A DNA stretch of 64,000 bases from Reticulitermes speratus (Eukaryota; Arthropoda; Insecta; Blattodea; Rhinotermitidae): NCBI GenBank assembly GCA_021186555.1, contig JAJKFL010000003.1, positions 41,622,408 through 41,686,407 on the forward strand, written 5' to 3'. Made by a program: the position numbers and the translations under genes. This document shows positions 24,401 through 36,902 of the stretch, in pieces; within the stretch, counting starts at the first letter, position 1, and every line of letters starts with the position of its first letter. A model generated the notes under the pieces. That model made no database searches, was not told the origin of the DNA, and was given only the letters and a program-made list of their open reading frames with translations.

Positions 24401-24796
24401 ATTCCGCCACCTCCCCCATACGTTAGTTATCTAAGACTATTGACTGCATCTGTATAATCTCTGAGCTCGGTCATTTCCAAACGGCACAAATCGTCAGCGA
24501 TTTTAGTCGGGTAAATGTTAAATGAAATTTGTGTATATCACACTGTAATGCCACCAATGGAAGTAAAGCATAATCACATGTTGTTATCAACTGGGGAATC
24601 AAAAGTCTCCCTGAAAACTGCAGAATTCCCTTGAGTTTGTAACCGCGCAATGATGCAGTGACAAAGCTATTGTATTTATTTGGAGCTATAGACCAAGCTG
24701 ACCGTTCATATCAAGGGTTCTTTTAAATAAACTGCACTGAACTAAACACAAATTACTTATTATAACACACATATATATACTAAAATTTACGGAACT
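24401..24796. other. No gene seen
   Basis: Spacer between two SINEs; nothing recognised. Confidence 0.5.
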
Positions 24797-24808
24797 AATG
24801 TTTGTAAC

Positions 24809-25069
24809 CACCGATGTCGGTGGCCGTGCGGTCTAAGGCGTGGGTCTGCGGGCGCTCGCTTGCTGGGATTGTGGCCTCGAATCCTGCCGGGGCATGGATG
24901 TCTGTCTCTTGTGGGTGTTGCGTGTTGTCAGGTTGTGATCTCTACATCGGGCTCATCACTCGTCTAGAGGTGTCCTACCGAGTGTGGTGAGTCTAACTAA
25001 GTGTGATCGTGAAGCTTCAATAACGAGGAGGCCCTGGCCTACTAGGGGCCGTTGCGCCATGGGGGAGAA
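24809..25069 (+). mobile_element. SINE-B copy 2
   Basis: Full-length SINE-B with the same landmarks as copy 1: GGTGGCCGTGCGGTCTAAGG, a mutated B box GGCCTCGAATCC, ATGGATGTCTGTCTCTTGTG, CCTACCGAGTGTGG, and the 3' end CTAGGGGCCGTTGCGCCATG. A 12-bp duplication AATGTTTGTAAC flanks it at 24797-24808 and 25070-25081, so the ends are firm. The short A-poor 3' end differs from copy 1. Confidence 0.93.
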
Positions 25070-25081
25070 AATGTTTGTAAC

Positions 25082-26354
25082 TGAGTTTCAGTCTAGTGAT
25101 CTACATGCACCCATAATCATCTGTATAAACAACACAAAAGCAGCACGGACTCTTCAGATTCAAGTTTGTACATTGCTCGAGTTTTGAACGCTTGTTTGCT
25201 GACAGGTTAGCCATGAAAACACTAAACAATCACGTCGCTATGTTTCTGCTACAGTCCCGCACTCCCTTCGACATCGGGGATGGACTAGACCAACAATATA
25301 TAACTGTTGGCTTCATGAGGAGAATTAATGTCGGTGTAATCGGGAAACATTTACCAAAATAAGAAGAAAGACATCGTTTTGACGTCGAATGGCAATGCTT
25401 TATTTTTATCACTAATATGCTATTCCAGTCACACGATTTCCATTACATTATAAGCACACGACGTTTCGGAAACTGTCCCTATCCCCACCCTTAGATAGGA
25501 AAGCGCGAAAACCTACAGAGTCGGACACAAACAAAGCCAATGTTCATTATTAGGCGTAGAAACAACCCAAACCGATGCATGTGAACATAGCAAGCCACCT
25601 ACCACGGACACTTCTTCGTATCCGGGCATGATTTCGGGGCTGGTCACCGTGCGTGCCACACGTCACGTAGGCCATAATGTTAAGAATTGGGTGGTTGTAG
25701 CATTAACACTAAGAATGAGGAGGTTTTCTCATTTGTGGCATAGGTGCACAGCGACCTTTGGCTCACTCTGTATGAGAAGAGTGAACAGTATTGGCTAGAA
25801 TGTAACGGAACAACCCGTCACAAAATTGTGGGCGAGACGAATACACATTGCAAATGACCATGTTTTAAGATAGAATTATTATACGGGAAACCAGGGTCAA
25901 TGAAATACGAGGAAAATGTTAGTCCAAATTCCGTCTATATCCCAGAACATAAGACTTACGAAAGAGAAAAGTTGGGACATGAAAATACAGTGTTGTAAAT
26001 GTGTAGGTTGACGTGTGCCATTGGCAGACCTAGCATCAACAGACTGCAACGAGGGTGTCACTCAGGACAGGGACTAATGCCAGCGTGAAAATGACGTCTA
26101 ATTTTAGGGACCGCCCGATATATCCGGGATCGTCAGTGAGCAGCTGACGGTTGGTCAGCTGGCTACGCAGCCCTGAGGTTAGCAAAATGTTCAGCAAAGT
26201 CTGAACTCATTCAGAAAGTCACAATTATATACGTCATGAGTATCTGGGGCTACGGAATAAACTGATGGAAGATTTGAGGCTACCGCCGCGATGGTGATGA
26301 GATCTGCGCTCTTCGGAGATATTACGCAGCGTTGAGTAGTAGTTCTGTACCGAC
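25082..26354. other. No gene seen; one hairpin module
   Basis: A minus-strand hairpin module lies at 25463-25494 (GGGGA/TTTCC stem with G-T wobbles, then GAAAC). The remainder has no recognisable element or domain. Confidence 0.5.
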
Positions 26355-26568
26355 GTTTCGGGACAATCTATCGGTCACATCTTCAAGAGTCAAATATTCT
26401 GACAAGTGACGCTGTGTCTTTGTAGTAGTATTTCCCGACGCTTCGAAGGATAGTAGTGCCTTCGTCTTCAGGATCAAGCAGTTCGTTACGGATTGCTTAA
26501 CACTACAGACAAAGGCACGTCAATCGCTAGAAACGTCGCGAACCACACGCCCAAAGACACAGCGTGAC
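26355..26568 (-). repeat. Two same-strand hairpin modules inside a foldback
   Basis: Two modules sit 85 bp apart on the minus strand: 26355-26386 (GTGAC/GTCCC, one mismatch) and 26440-26472 (CTGAAGA, stem GAAGG/CCTTC, then GAAGC). GTGACGCTGTGTCTTTG (26406-26422) has an inverted partner at 26552-26568 with 16 of 17 matches. Unlike other foldbacks, both modules point the same way. Confidence 0.6.
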
Positions 26569-26623
26569 AACGCTGACGATTTGAATCTTCAGAAACAAGG
26601 AAGTGGGAATTTCAAGTATCATA

Positions 26624-26934
26624 TTTTTCGAATGGTTCGACAGCCCCTACTGGGCCAGGGTCTCCTCATTATCGAGGTTTCACGATCACCTCTGGACGAG
26701 TCCTTGGCCCGTCGTAGAGACCTCTACCTGACAACGCACAACACTCACTAGATCACATTCAGACACACCACACTCGGCAGGACTCCTCTGGACGAGTGAT
26801 CGGCCCGACGCAGACACCTCTACCTGATAACAAACAACACTCACAAAAGACAGACATCCATGCCCCCGGCGGGATTCCCAGCAAGCGAACGGCCGCAGAC
26901 CCAAGCCTTAGACCGCGCGGCCACTGGATCGACC
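26624..26934 (-). mobile_element. SINE-B copy 3, internally duplicated
   Basis: Minus-strand SINE-B, longer than its relatives (311 versus about 260 bp). The segment around CTCTGGACGAGT..CTCTACCTGA..AACACTCAC occurs twice, at 26690 and 26786, a 96-bp offset. A 13-bp duplication TTCAAGTATCATA flanks the whole element (26611-26623, 26935-26947), so the internal repeat was probably present when it inserted or arose later by slippage. The duplicated peptide reading is not a gene. Confidence 0.92.
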
Positions 26935-26947
26935 TTCAAGTATCATA

Positions 26948-29210
26948 CAGCACTTAATTTAACATGCAACAGTACTTCGCTGTGTATATAACGATAAGGA
27001 TATATCAGTATGATGAAAGCGAAGTGAGGCCGAACCACGGTCCTCGCAGTGAGCAGCGGACACGCTACGTGACAGTCGCCTTGCAAATTCCCACCACACG
27101 GAATTTGGTTTTATCTGCACCATAAATTGCGATTTGGCAGTGTAACATATTTGATTTGTACTTAGCATCACGCGCCACAAGAACGCATAAATTCCACTTG
27201 TTAAATATTAATGCAAGTAGTTACACCACTTTTACGCTCACTAATCCGTTCTCCCCTCTACCATAGAGGGGTTGCTATGGTGATAAAACAACACCCAGCA
27301 TCCACCCCTCCTCTCTTCCCACGCTGTATCCAAGGTATCACATGGACCACAACTAGAGAGAGCGGAGGGGTTGAGTGATCTCGTTTCTCGCATCATGGCG
27401 TCTCCAGCTGAGATTGCAGTTACAACCCACACCCTTCCACCCTCTGTGAGTCAGTACACCCCGAAACGCTGTCTCCTTCTTTCAGATAATGCAACGTAGA
27501 AACTAATATACATGGAGTCCAATTGACCCTCAGATATATTAGCTTCTGTCTAAGGAGATCTAGCAATGTCACTTTGTCCTGCGTTGGAGATAATTCCATT
27601 CAGCCTGTGTCACTTCCTATAATAGAGTGTTCCGATATCACGCCTAATATTCCCCCACTTACGTCGTATTTGTAATTGTGTCACGAGTATTGCTGGAGTG
27701 TTCGAAAGGAGGAACGAAAACAAGATCGGGGGCCATTACCAGGTAACAACCTACTGTTCCAACTGACGAATAAGAAAATGGTTTTTTGGAATCGCAAAAC
27801 TGTCGGTCGGTATTCTAATCGAAAGCCTGGCGAATACGAAGATGGAACAGGGTATTGTGTAAATATCAGTAAATTTTAAACGTGTGTTGTTCCTCACAGT
27901 CCAAGCTTCGTCGGATTGTCATTACTATACGCAATTTGCACTTCGGTTTTTAAAAAGTATAAGATCGCCTGATGAATATAAAACACTCCAAGCAGAAGAG
28001 TGTTTCTTAAAAAACAACTGTTGATCAGCTGCCCGAGAAGTTCATTAACTTTCATGGAATTTGACTGCATTGTGGTCAATAGACGCAGCCGACATCAAAT
28101 CCTGTCCTGAGTCACACGAATCCCGACTACGCCCTCTCACACTAATTCTACATGAACAATTGTAATACTCGTTTTCTTATACATACGCAGTTCTCGCAAG
28201 TAGTCTCTACCCTTTAGGTTTCCTGACTGACGATTCGTATGATCCCTCGTCTGCCCCATGAGTTATACACGCCCGCACCTCACTTTTCTGTGATTAACCT
28301 CATAACAACTTGTACAGATACAAAGCAAGAAGCTCTCAGTTATGCAGTTTATGCTTGTAATGCTGTCCTTATCGCAAAAGGTCTAAAGCTCCCCTGAACA
28401 TCTTGTCCCCCCCCCCCCCACAACTGATCATGTTTTATCAAGATGCGAGATATGTTTCAGACTTACCTGTTACATGTGGATGAATGTCAGTCTCTTACGA
28501 ACATTAAAACATTTCGCCACCTTACGAAAAGCGTGCTATCTGAACTGCGCGAAAAATTTTTCAACACTTCTTAAATTGTTTACCACATCTGTCGTGGCCA
28601 AACTTCCAAACATAGGCCTTTAACTGCATATACCATTTATGTATCCTAAGACAAAATGTGCAGAGAAAAGGGGGAAGTCACATGCATAAATTTCCGCATA
28701 AAATTCGTCTAAATATATGCGTAAGAACGTTCATTATCACTGAATAACCTAATTTCTTTTGTTGAAAACACACCGCAATGGGCGCGGCTTTGTAATTCCT
28801 AGAGCGGAGAATTCTGGACCAATGATTAAACAGAGCGGAAAATAAATATGGACAAGCCCTCCATTTTGACATACAAAGTCTGAATGTCGCATTTCATTAT
28901 TCTGTAGGGTATGTTAACAACTCAAAAAATGTTCGCATAGCTTTGACAGAATACGGGTACACGAAATGGTAAAAAAAGAAAAAGATTTAGTCCACCTATA
29001 GCTATGGCGACACACAGTCACCGTTTTCTGTGTTTCTGAATCTTGACTGCCGACAATCGCAAGCCCTCTGCCTACGCAAAACAACACAAACAAGGAAAAG
29101 ACACAGATACACCGATATCCCGAGTGCGGTTCGAGCGGTAGAGAACAATGCACGACGTAGACCGAGTGACAACGGTGATTTGTAAGGAACATGCAAAAGT
29201 GTGCTATACG
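26948..29210. other. No gene seen; possible tRNA-like relic
   Basis: The minus strand at about 27000-27090 has a tRNA-like flavour (GTAGCGTGTCCGCTGC, then GTGGTTCGGCCTC), but the fold is not convincing. A 13-base C run lies at 28407-28419. A 165-codon minus frame (28914-29411) overlaps the next SINE and looks accidental. Confidence 0.4.
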
Positions 29211-29465
29211 GAGAGCCGGGATAGTGTCTAGGCTGAAGGTTGGATGTCCGAGGAATCGCAGTTGGATTCCCGATACGGCACGGCATTCATCTCTCTCTCC
29301 AAAGCGTCCAGACCGAATTTGAGGCCCAACCGTCCTCTTATTCATTGGGTACCGGTGGCATTTTCTCTCCAGTAAATCGGCAGACGATTGAAGCTGACAA
29401 GTCAGCCCCATCTAGGGCCGAAGTTAAAAATGACCGGGGTCATCCCTGCACTTTGACAACCGTAT
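29211..29465 (+). mobile_element. SINE-D copy 3
   Basis: The head GAGCCGGGATAGTGTCTAGG and B-box-like AGTTGGATTCCCG (about 29261-29273) are followed by SINE-D body landmarks: TTGGGTACCGGTGGCATTTT, CAGACGATTGAAGCTGACAA, AGGGCCGAAGTTAAAAATGA and CCGGGGTCATCCCTGCAC. They align in order with copy 1 at 11681. No duplications found. Confidence 0.75.
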
Positions 29466-30340
29466 TTTATTCGATTCTATAATTGTATTCAGTTTTAAAA
29501 CCAAACGCCTGAAATTTCGAACATATATTTAATGGAAATTCACACGCTTGTATCATCCAAAGTCTGCTGGTTTATTACAAATTAAAACACAGGAAAAATT
29601 GGAGACAATATCAATAATTGTATTTCAATTTCGTTTCAAGTACCTCAAAATATTATTAATATTATGGAATTCTGGGGTTAAAAGAAGGGGCTCAGTATCA
29701 TTTCTTAAGAAAAATTGCTAATTGGAACTTAAATTTACTCATTAGGAAAATTTCACGGTACGCGTATTTTGTCCTGTCTGTCAACACCCGTCTTTCCAGC
29801 CCCTAGCGCAAGAAATATTTGATATTTATGCAGTGGGTGGCCCTCACGAGAAAAAATAAATGCATAAATTAAGAAAATTAAGAAGTTTTAAAAGAGATGC
29901 CAAGAGAATACCTTTATGTATTTTTCCGGAAGAGCAGAATGAGATACTCCTGTTGGTCGCATGAGGAACGACGAAGAACATTCTTCGCCAGGCATGGCCA
30001 ACATTTACACAAATGGAGCTCCCAACCAATCTAAATCAATTATCTTTACTTAAAAAAACTGTCCTCTGTGACACATTATATAGACAAGTGGTAATCAGAC
30101 TTCACGTTAGTACCATCCAGTGACACTAAATAATCCCACACCAAACTTCCGCCGTCTCTGTTTAGTCACCACCCGAAATTCTGCTCTACGAATGCAGATT
30201 GTTGCGCTACAGGTGGGTCAGACTCCTGAAGCGTGTTCTAGATGACACGTGGAGCAAACAAGGTTGATCGAGTTAAACGAGTTGTAACATTCATCAAATT
30301 TTGAGCGCTAGTGTAGAGTAGGCTATATTTTTCAACAGAA
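29466..30340. other. No gene seen
   Basis: AT-rich; no recognisable element upstream of the transposase remnant. Possible degraded N-terminal transposase sequence at 30100-30340 could not be read. Confidence 0.45.
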
Positions 30341-30845
30341 GTCTTCGAAAACGATGTGGTGTACAATACTAGGAAATTACCTACTTGGATCAGCTCTTTG
30401 TTGCAGGAATTTCTAGAAAATAAAATGCTGTTTTATTTAGAGAACACGCCTCTTGCAATAAGAGGGAAAATATGGATGCAACATGACGGCGAGCCTTCAT
30501 ATTTTGGCAGACAGGTCACGGGATACTTAAACGAAAATTATCAAGGAAGACGGATAAAGATATACGGAAAGGTAGCCTGGCCACCTCGGTATCCTGACTT
30601 CAACCTGCCAGATTTCTTCCTCTGGGGTTAGAAGAAGTCAGAGTGTACCACATCCTCAGTCGGAAAAGAGATGGCAGCTGGTGAAGTGGAAGGCATAAAT
30701 AGGAAGCTACAGCAAAGTAAGAAACGAAATGGAACACATTCTCTAAGAATATTGAATGCAGCGACGATGACAGGCAGCATGCATGTAGTCACAGGGTGGT
30801 CATTTGTAGCCCTCCATATATTAACACCAAAATACCGCCATCATA
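30341..30845 (+). pseudogene. DDE transposase remnant (Tc1/mariner superfamily)
   Basis: One reading frame encodes LENTPLAIRGKIWMQHDG, then EPSYFGRQVTGYLNENYQG, then AWPPRYPDFNLPDFFLWG, a stop at 30629, and a degraded continuation to about 30845 in the same frame. These match the catalytic core of insect mariner-like transposases, where QHDGAPxHF and WPPRSPDLxPLDFFLWG carry the second and third acidic residues. The N-terminal DNA-binding region and first Asp are not visible. Inverted ends were not found. Inactive. Confidence 0.85.
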
Positions 30846-32414
30846 CATCCATAATAATAACAGTACACAAATTAAGTTCCAATACACTAGACTAATTTAC
30901 TATTACTTCCCTCTTCATACTATAAACAGCTCACTTACCATAACTTTACCTTCTTCACTTCCCGGAGCTGTACTTTATTTCTAAACTTCCTTTATCAGAG
31001 GGTACAGCGGTACTGCCTGGTAATCCTGAGACCCCCAAATAACCTACATCTTCTCTTTCTTACTTCATTCTTGCTAAACCACCCCAAATGCCACGTGCGA
31101 CTCACATGATACTACAGTCCAAAATTAAGAATGAGCGCCTTACATATATTTCTAGAAATAATTTTACCATCCTTCAGTGTGGTTTTTTTCTTGGCACTAT
31201 AAGCGTTTTTAGTAATTAGAATTGTATAACATCGAATGATATGATAATTAGAATAATGAACTATAAGGACTGTTACTGCCTACGTTTTGGTGATACTTCA
31301 CATCTTCCTCCGAGATAATGGCAGAAATTACGAAAATCTAAGACAGTATAGCGGATAAATGAAAAAATATTTTAATCCACTATCTCCCAATAAAAATCAC
31401 AGTTGCCCTTTATTTGATAGACACCTCAGGTTTATAGACCACCCGTGTAACACAGACACTACTCTGACAGAGGGAAACTGTGTTATTGAACAGAACATTA
31501 GACAATGAAAGTGGGGAAAATGAATTGGAGATGAGGCTTCAGGGAAATGTTTGTGTGTTCATGTGAAGGGTACTTGTCCGGGGCAAAGACACCTGTGTTC
31601 GGTTACAATTCCTCAGCATATAACGGAAGGAAGAAAAGGCAACATCAAAGCTTTGCGATGCCTTCAAACAAACAAACTGGACAATGCGAACAGTCCGTGT
31701 ATCCAATGATAATTCACGTTTGAGAAAACGAGGGGTTAGCTCGCGTTTACGAGCACTAGACAGGAAATTGCAGGATACTTGAAACTGTTGCCACGTTGTC
31801 ACTTTAAACCTCAGCTAAGAAGAGAATTAAAAATTTTCGCATTTTAAAGAACAGTTGTCATAAGAGTTTCCACGAATCTGCATTAAATTGCACGTGTGCT
31901 ACTTCTAGAATTTCGCATGGTCTCCATGTATGAAAAGAGGGCCGATAATTAGGATGAGTGTAAGTCACTCAACTTTACGAAAACAGAAGCGTAAAGAATG
32001 TTCGAAGAGAAACGTTGAGCAGTAAAGAAACAGGCTTAAAAATAGATGATGATAATGTCATATTAAGTCTGGCATTCCTAGTAAAGCAAGACACGTGAGT
32101 TGTATGCACTGGTCGCTAACATCGACAGTTGTCTTAAACAAAGCCTTAAGAGGCCAAAACAAAGGCATACATGCCGAATACATTTCCGCGCGATTGTCAT
32201 TTGTTTACTCATTCTGTCATCTTTATCTTCAAATAGTAATTTAACTGCTCGGGACAGAGTCTTTTTCGTCAAACTTATATCAGACTAACTGGTGAAAAAA
32301 TCTTCATTCTTCTGTGGAATACAAAGTTCCATGAAAGTTTCCGTAATAGTCCGGCACTGTAAGTTTTACGGAACGATCTGAGTCCATTCCACATTCTTAA
32401 GCCATATTTGTGCT
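30846..32414. other. No gene seen; one hairpin module
   Basis: A minus-strand hairpin module lies at 31284-31309 (GAAGA, T, stem GTGA/TCAC, then AAAAC). Nothing else is recognised. Confidence 0.5.
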
Positions 32415-32645
32415 AAATTACTTTAAAAATTACGCCCCTTCCAAAAAGCGGTGTCTTCAGACCCGTCTTTGAATTTAAGATTTCCAGAATAAAATTTTCT
32501 ATGCAATTTCTCGTGTCCCCTATCTGTATTACATGTCCTGCCCATTGTAATATCCTTGATTTGGACAAAATAATTGCACAATGGCGAATAACATAAAACA
32601 TGAATCTCTAAATTTCTTCGTCCTCCTTTTAATTCCATTAATTGG
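32415..32645 (-). pseudogene. LINE-2 C-terminal fragment
   Basis: The minus strand reads LSKSRILQWAGHVIQIGDTRN, resembling the SRRLRWAGHVARMGxSRN motif of a common cockroach non-LTR element. Later nucleotides (AAGACACCGCTTTTTGGAAG, GTAATTTTTAAAGTA) align with the GKRPLGRP..NIKM part in other frames. Frameshifts split it. No RT catalytic domain is present. Confidence 0.7.
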
Positions 32646-32884
32646 GCCCAAACGTTCTTGTCAGGAATTTACATACACAATGATGATAAGTGTCTACTTA
32701 CAAAAAGTGGCAGGCTTCATTGTGACATTAATGGACCACGTCGGAACTTACCTGAAAAAGAAGGAACGTTTATTAATGACAAATTTTATAGCATTTTCAT
32801 AAACTGAAAGTTGTAACATTAGCTTATATTTTTCTCTAAGATGCACAAATAACTGTAAAGTTGTCCCTTTGCACTACATAAAGT

Positions 32885-33145
32885 TATATGCGAAAATTCA
32901 GACATAGCTCCATTCATTCCTAAACTCAGCGCTAGATGCGTTGAGTAGTCAGTTAACGCCCTGGCTGCTCTGTCCCCGGTGAAAGGGTCACCAGTAACAT
33001 TTAAATAAAAGACTGGGTTGGCCCCAGAGATGCAATGGACGCTATGGCGACAATAAAAAGTTCTCGCCTCTTCCACGAATCGAACCACGATTCCTTGGAA
33101 TTGCAGACCATCGCCTAGTCGACATACCGACAGAGCAAGCCCATC
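32885..33145 (-). mobile_element. SINE-D copy 4
   Basis: On the minus strand: CTTGCTCTGTCGGTATGTCG (A-box region), GTGGTTCGATTCGTGG (B box), then TTCACCGGGGACAGAGCAGC, GTTAACTGACTACTCAACGC and GCTGAGTTTAGGAATGAATG..GAGCTATGTC. The order matches copy 1 at 11681. The 89-codon frame across it is an artefact. Confidence 0.75.
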
Positions 33146-35483
33146 TCATCTATGAGATATGCGGTTTATATAACATTAGGAATATGTCTGGAGCCTTTAC
33201 TCTTTTCTGATTACCTTAAAGTTGATCCTTGCCAGAAACAGAGGAACGCCAAGCATAGGACTAAGGAAGGCGGAATAAAATCTTGCCGAACACTTGGATG
33301 CAACCTCACGCATCAAAGACATGCACGTGCAAAATGACAACAATAAAACACCCATTGGAACAACAGACCATCTGCCAATGCGTCTCCAGGCTCTTGTAAA
33401 GTTACTACAGACCTTCTAAACGAAACACAGAAACTTAATCCCCATGAGAGTCATTTCCACCTTCAGTACTAAACTCTTCGCCCAAAATCTGCTTCGAACC
33501 TTACTGCCACTCTAACTACACTTGTTAAGCCCCCAGTAAACGCCTACTTAAATCACCCTTGTACAGAAATCTTAAATCTTTGGTAAAAAAAAAGACCAGT
33601 ACAAATAAAACCTCCCACGTTCTATCAGTAAAAATCCTAACCAAGTATCTATCTGCCTCAGTTTAGTAGCAGTCTAACACTGTAGGCAGTATACAGGCTA
33701 TAAACCGTAGTTTCCAGACCTACAGTCACATTACAAGGTGAAGGGAAGACGTAAAGCTGCTGCGATATATAGTGTAGCATAAAGTTAAAGAGACCTCCAT
33801 TCAACTCCCTCACCGTTGCGCTGCCTTCAGTGTTCTAAATACGTCTCTAACACCCAGACTACAGAACCTACTCCTTAGATATATAATTTATACTTAAAGA
33901 CACCCTCCGCGCCACCCATTAGCCATTTAACAATCACTATCATCTATCGTTAAACTATTATATGCATCCATCATGTGAATTACAACTACAGTCATTAGTT
34001 AACTAATTAATACATTTACAACGGGCTAAATCTGAACTACAGCTGCACCCTACTATCCAGCTAATCCTGGAACTCACCGCCATATTCAAAAAGATATTCT
34101 TTTCATAGTATAATACATATGATAAGGGGCGTGATTAAATTGATCGTTAATATATATTACTCTCTAAATGGCCTGGTGTCTACACAGCAACATATGGGAT
34201 TATATTTACAGAGCTGTTATTTAAATATAATTAGAATTGTGATGGTGCCGGCAGTTAAAATATATATCAGGGTGGAAAGGGGAGGTTTGTTTGAGGGGAT
34301 TAAAACTGAAACGCCCTACATCACCCTGTACGAAGGATTTATCGTGGCACTTCACATGCCACGGCCCGTCAATCCGCCCTCAAATCATTTCTAGGCTTGT
34401 TTTATGTGCTTCAGTTGGAATTGCAAGGATTATAAGAGTGATTATGTTGTGTCGGAAACGACCTGCGTCACAATAAACAATACAAGGCACTCCGGCGTAA
34501 ATATTTCTCCATGCGGGGTCTCAAAGTCAGTTTCAAATTTTATGAGGAATCGTAAAATGTTACAACCCGCGACAAGATTAAGAGGCCGAGTCTTAGAAAC
34601 AAACCGTCTCGTTACACTCAGACTTTGGCTCGTATAGGGGAAATGCAGAGGAACGTGATGGAAACTGCTGGAAGAACATGTGAGAAGTGATGCAGAGAAG
34701 AAACTGGAAACAACAGAACAATTATATTAAATTGTTGCTTATGTAATGAGATTTTACGGGTTAAACTCAAAAGCCCCCTTTCCCAATATCAAAAATGCTG
34801 TATTGTTAACTCTCAAAGCCTAGTGGTTCCTATGTATGCCGTAACGTTTAACATTCAAAAATTCTGAATTTTTCTCACAAAGTGTATTTTTTGTTTATAC
34901 GGTTCTACAAATCAAGAGTGATTACTTCCCTAACACCATTAAACGATTCGTCACTTTAATTGAGGCTATGAATCGTTGATTGTAATGAAGTGACTGTACT
35001 TGTTTACACAGTTTAGATTAATTTTAGCTGTAATGACGAGCGATGTCTGTGGTGGTTAGATTTCGGGTAAGTGTATGTAAGGTATGTGATGGACCAAGCG
35101 ACACTGGAAGAGGTTTATCTCCGAGTACTTTGGTACTCCAGTGTAAGTATCAGTCCACCAAAGCTCCACTAACATCTAGATCTTATTACCACTCTTAGCA
35201 GAATGACAAATGGGCAAAGCCACGATACCCTGCAAAAAAAGCAAAGTTCTTTATGATTTCAGGGAACACTGGAAACAGAAATACTGTCAACTTTGATTGT
35301 TCAGTCTTTAAAAGCTAATGCCTTCTTCAGCTAAGGCACTTTACCCTCTCACAAATGGTCATAAAACCGAATTCCGGACGACTCAATTATTTTAATTCTT
35401 GGAACTGTTAATAAGTCACATGTTTTAAGGTTTCAGGTTTTAACGACGATTGTTTATATGTCGATTGTTTTCTTTTGGGCTTA
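33146..35483. other. No gene seen
   Basis: Long plain stretch. The only oddity is CAGGGTG (about 34269) facing CACCCTG (about 34325), mariner-like ends without a proper TA at the first one. Confidence 0.5.
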
Positions 35484-35868
35484 CAGGCCGTGTGGTAGAT
35501 GTGTGTTCCAACGTTTCGGAGAAACCTACTGGCTCCATCTTCGGGGTGACTGAATCAAGGTCAGGTGGCTGCTGAAGTGGTTGGAAGGAAAATGGTGTGT
35601 CGGTTATATGGGGAATTTGAGGAACTCTGGCGCTGTTGACCCTTACAAGAGCCGTTCTTGGAACTCGCTCTCAAAGGCCCGCACTAATCCCATTCTTCTC
35701 TCCTTCCCATAGCTCTAATTGGCCAGATCTCTTCCAACGTTCCTACATAGCCGACGCACTCCTTTCTTCCTAACATCAGCATCCACTTGAACCAGATTCA
35801 GTCACCCCGAAGATGGAAGCAGTACGTTCTTCGAAAATGTCGAAGAACACATCCATCACACGGCGTGG
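35484..35868. repeat. Foldback element FB8, long spacer
   Basis: Arms 35484-35570 and 35789-35868 pair (CCGTGTGGTAGATGTGTG with its partner; GGTGACTGAATC with GATTCAGTCACC). Hairpin modules sit at 35513-35545 (minus; stem GGAG/CTCC, GAAAC) and 35806-35837 (plus, degraded). The 218-bp spacer is pyrimidine-rich toward the right and has no open frame of note. Confidence 0.75.
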
Positions 35869-36886
35869 AAACACAAAGGAGTCCATCAAGTGAATGTTGT
35901 TATTATTATTATTATCATCATCATCATAATAATCATCATCATCATTTGCTATCACCCGTATGCAGGGTATTTACAATTGTGTACTTGAAACAAACTACGG
36001 TATATTTCTAGGATACGTATCGTGGTAGCCATTCTGTGGTTAAAATTTTTGGTACATGTGATGCTATTTCCAATTATTATTATTATTATTATTATTACTT
36101 TTAAGAAACAACTTATTACAAAGTACCGTCACTAATGTTAAATACAAATAATACACATCTATCAATATAGTAAATACCAACCCACAAAACAGCCAGATCT
36201 TCCAATGTCTTCCAGGACATACATATAATTTCTTTGTGATTTATTTTACAGCACTGTCAGCAAGCTAATTATGGGGCGTAAAATGCTAAGGTGATTGATT
36301 AATGTTGAGTTGAAAAGCGTTTGGAAGATACGGATAATGGCGCTTTCGAACTACCATCCCAGAATTTGCATAGAATAAATGAGGAAAAAATAAAAAAACC
36401 TCAGTCAAGGTAGCCGGTGTCCCTCCCAGGATACGAAGGAGTACGTACACCTTGAATGCAAGTGCAGAGCTTTGCCGCTATTAACTTGTTAGTCGTAGAG
36501 AATATCATATATATGTCACAAAATGGATAACATATTAAACAAAGTTTGTGGAGTGAACTGTATCAGTATGAACGAACAAAGATGCATGAAAAAACCTTGA
36601 GCTTATGTAGGTTTAAATTGCAATACAAAGAAAGCAGAACGAAAAAAATAAAGGACTTTATTGCATGTTTATGTATATGTTATCAATCTGAAAGCATTAT
36701 ATTTTCCAAATACATCCATCTGATTTAAGTGAAGTTCATCTACACAAAATCTGAATTTTCAGTTCCTACCTCAAAGGCAATATACTGCGTCTCTTCACAG
36801 TGATTTATTGGTTAATTCTGGTGGGGGAAATTGCAGTTCCTTTTTTTATAGAATACACTGTGTGGGCAAAGTGAATAAGTTTAAAT
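35869..36886. other. No gene seen; ATT and ATC runs
   Basis: Trinucleotide runs at 35898-35946 (ATT turning into ATC) and 36073-36097 (ATT). Otherwise unremarkable. Confidence 0.6.
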
Positions 36887-36902
36887 GTTAAAGCGGGCAG
36901 TA

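Noticed and set aside
34269..34331. Tiny mariner-type element between CAGGGTG and CACCCTG
   Set aside because: Only about 63 bp, the inner repeats do not pair and the left flank is AT, not TA.
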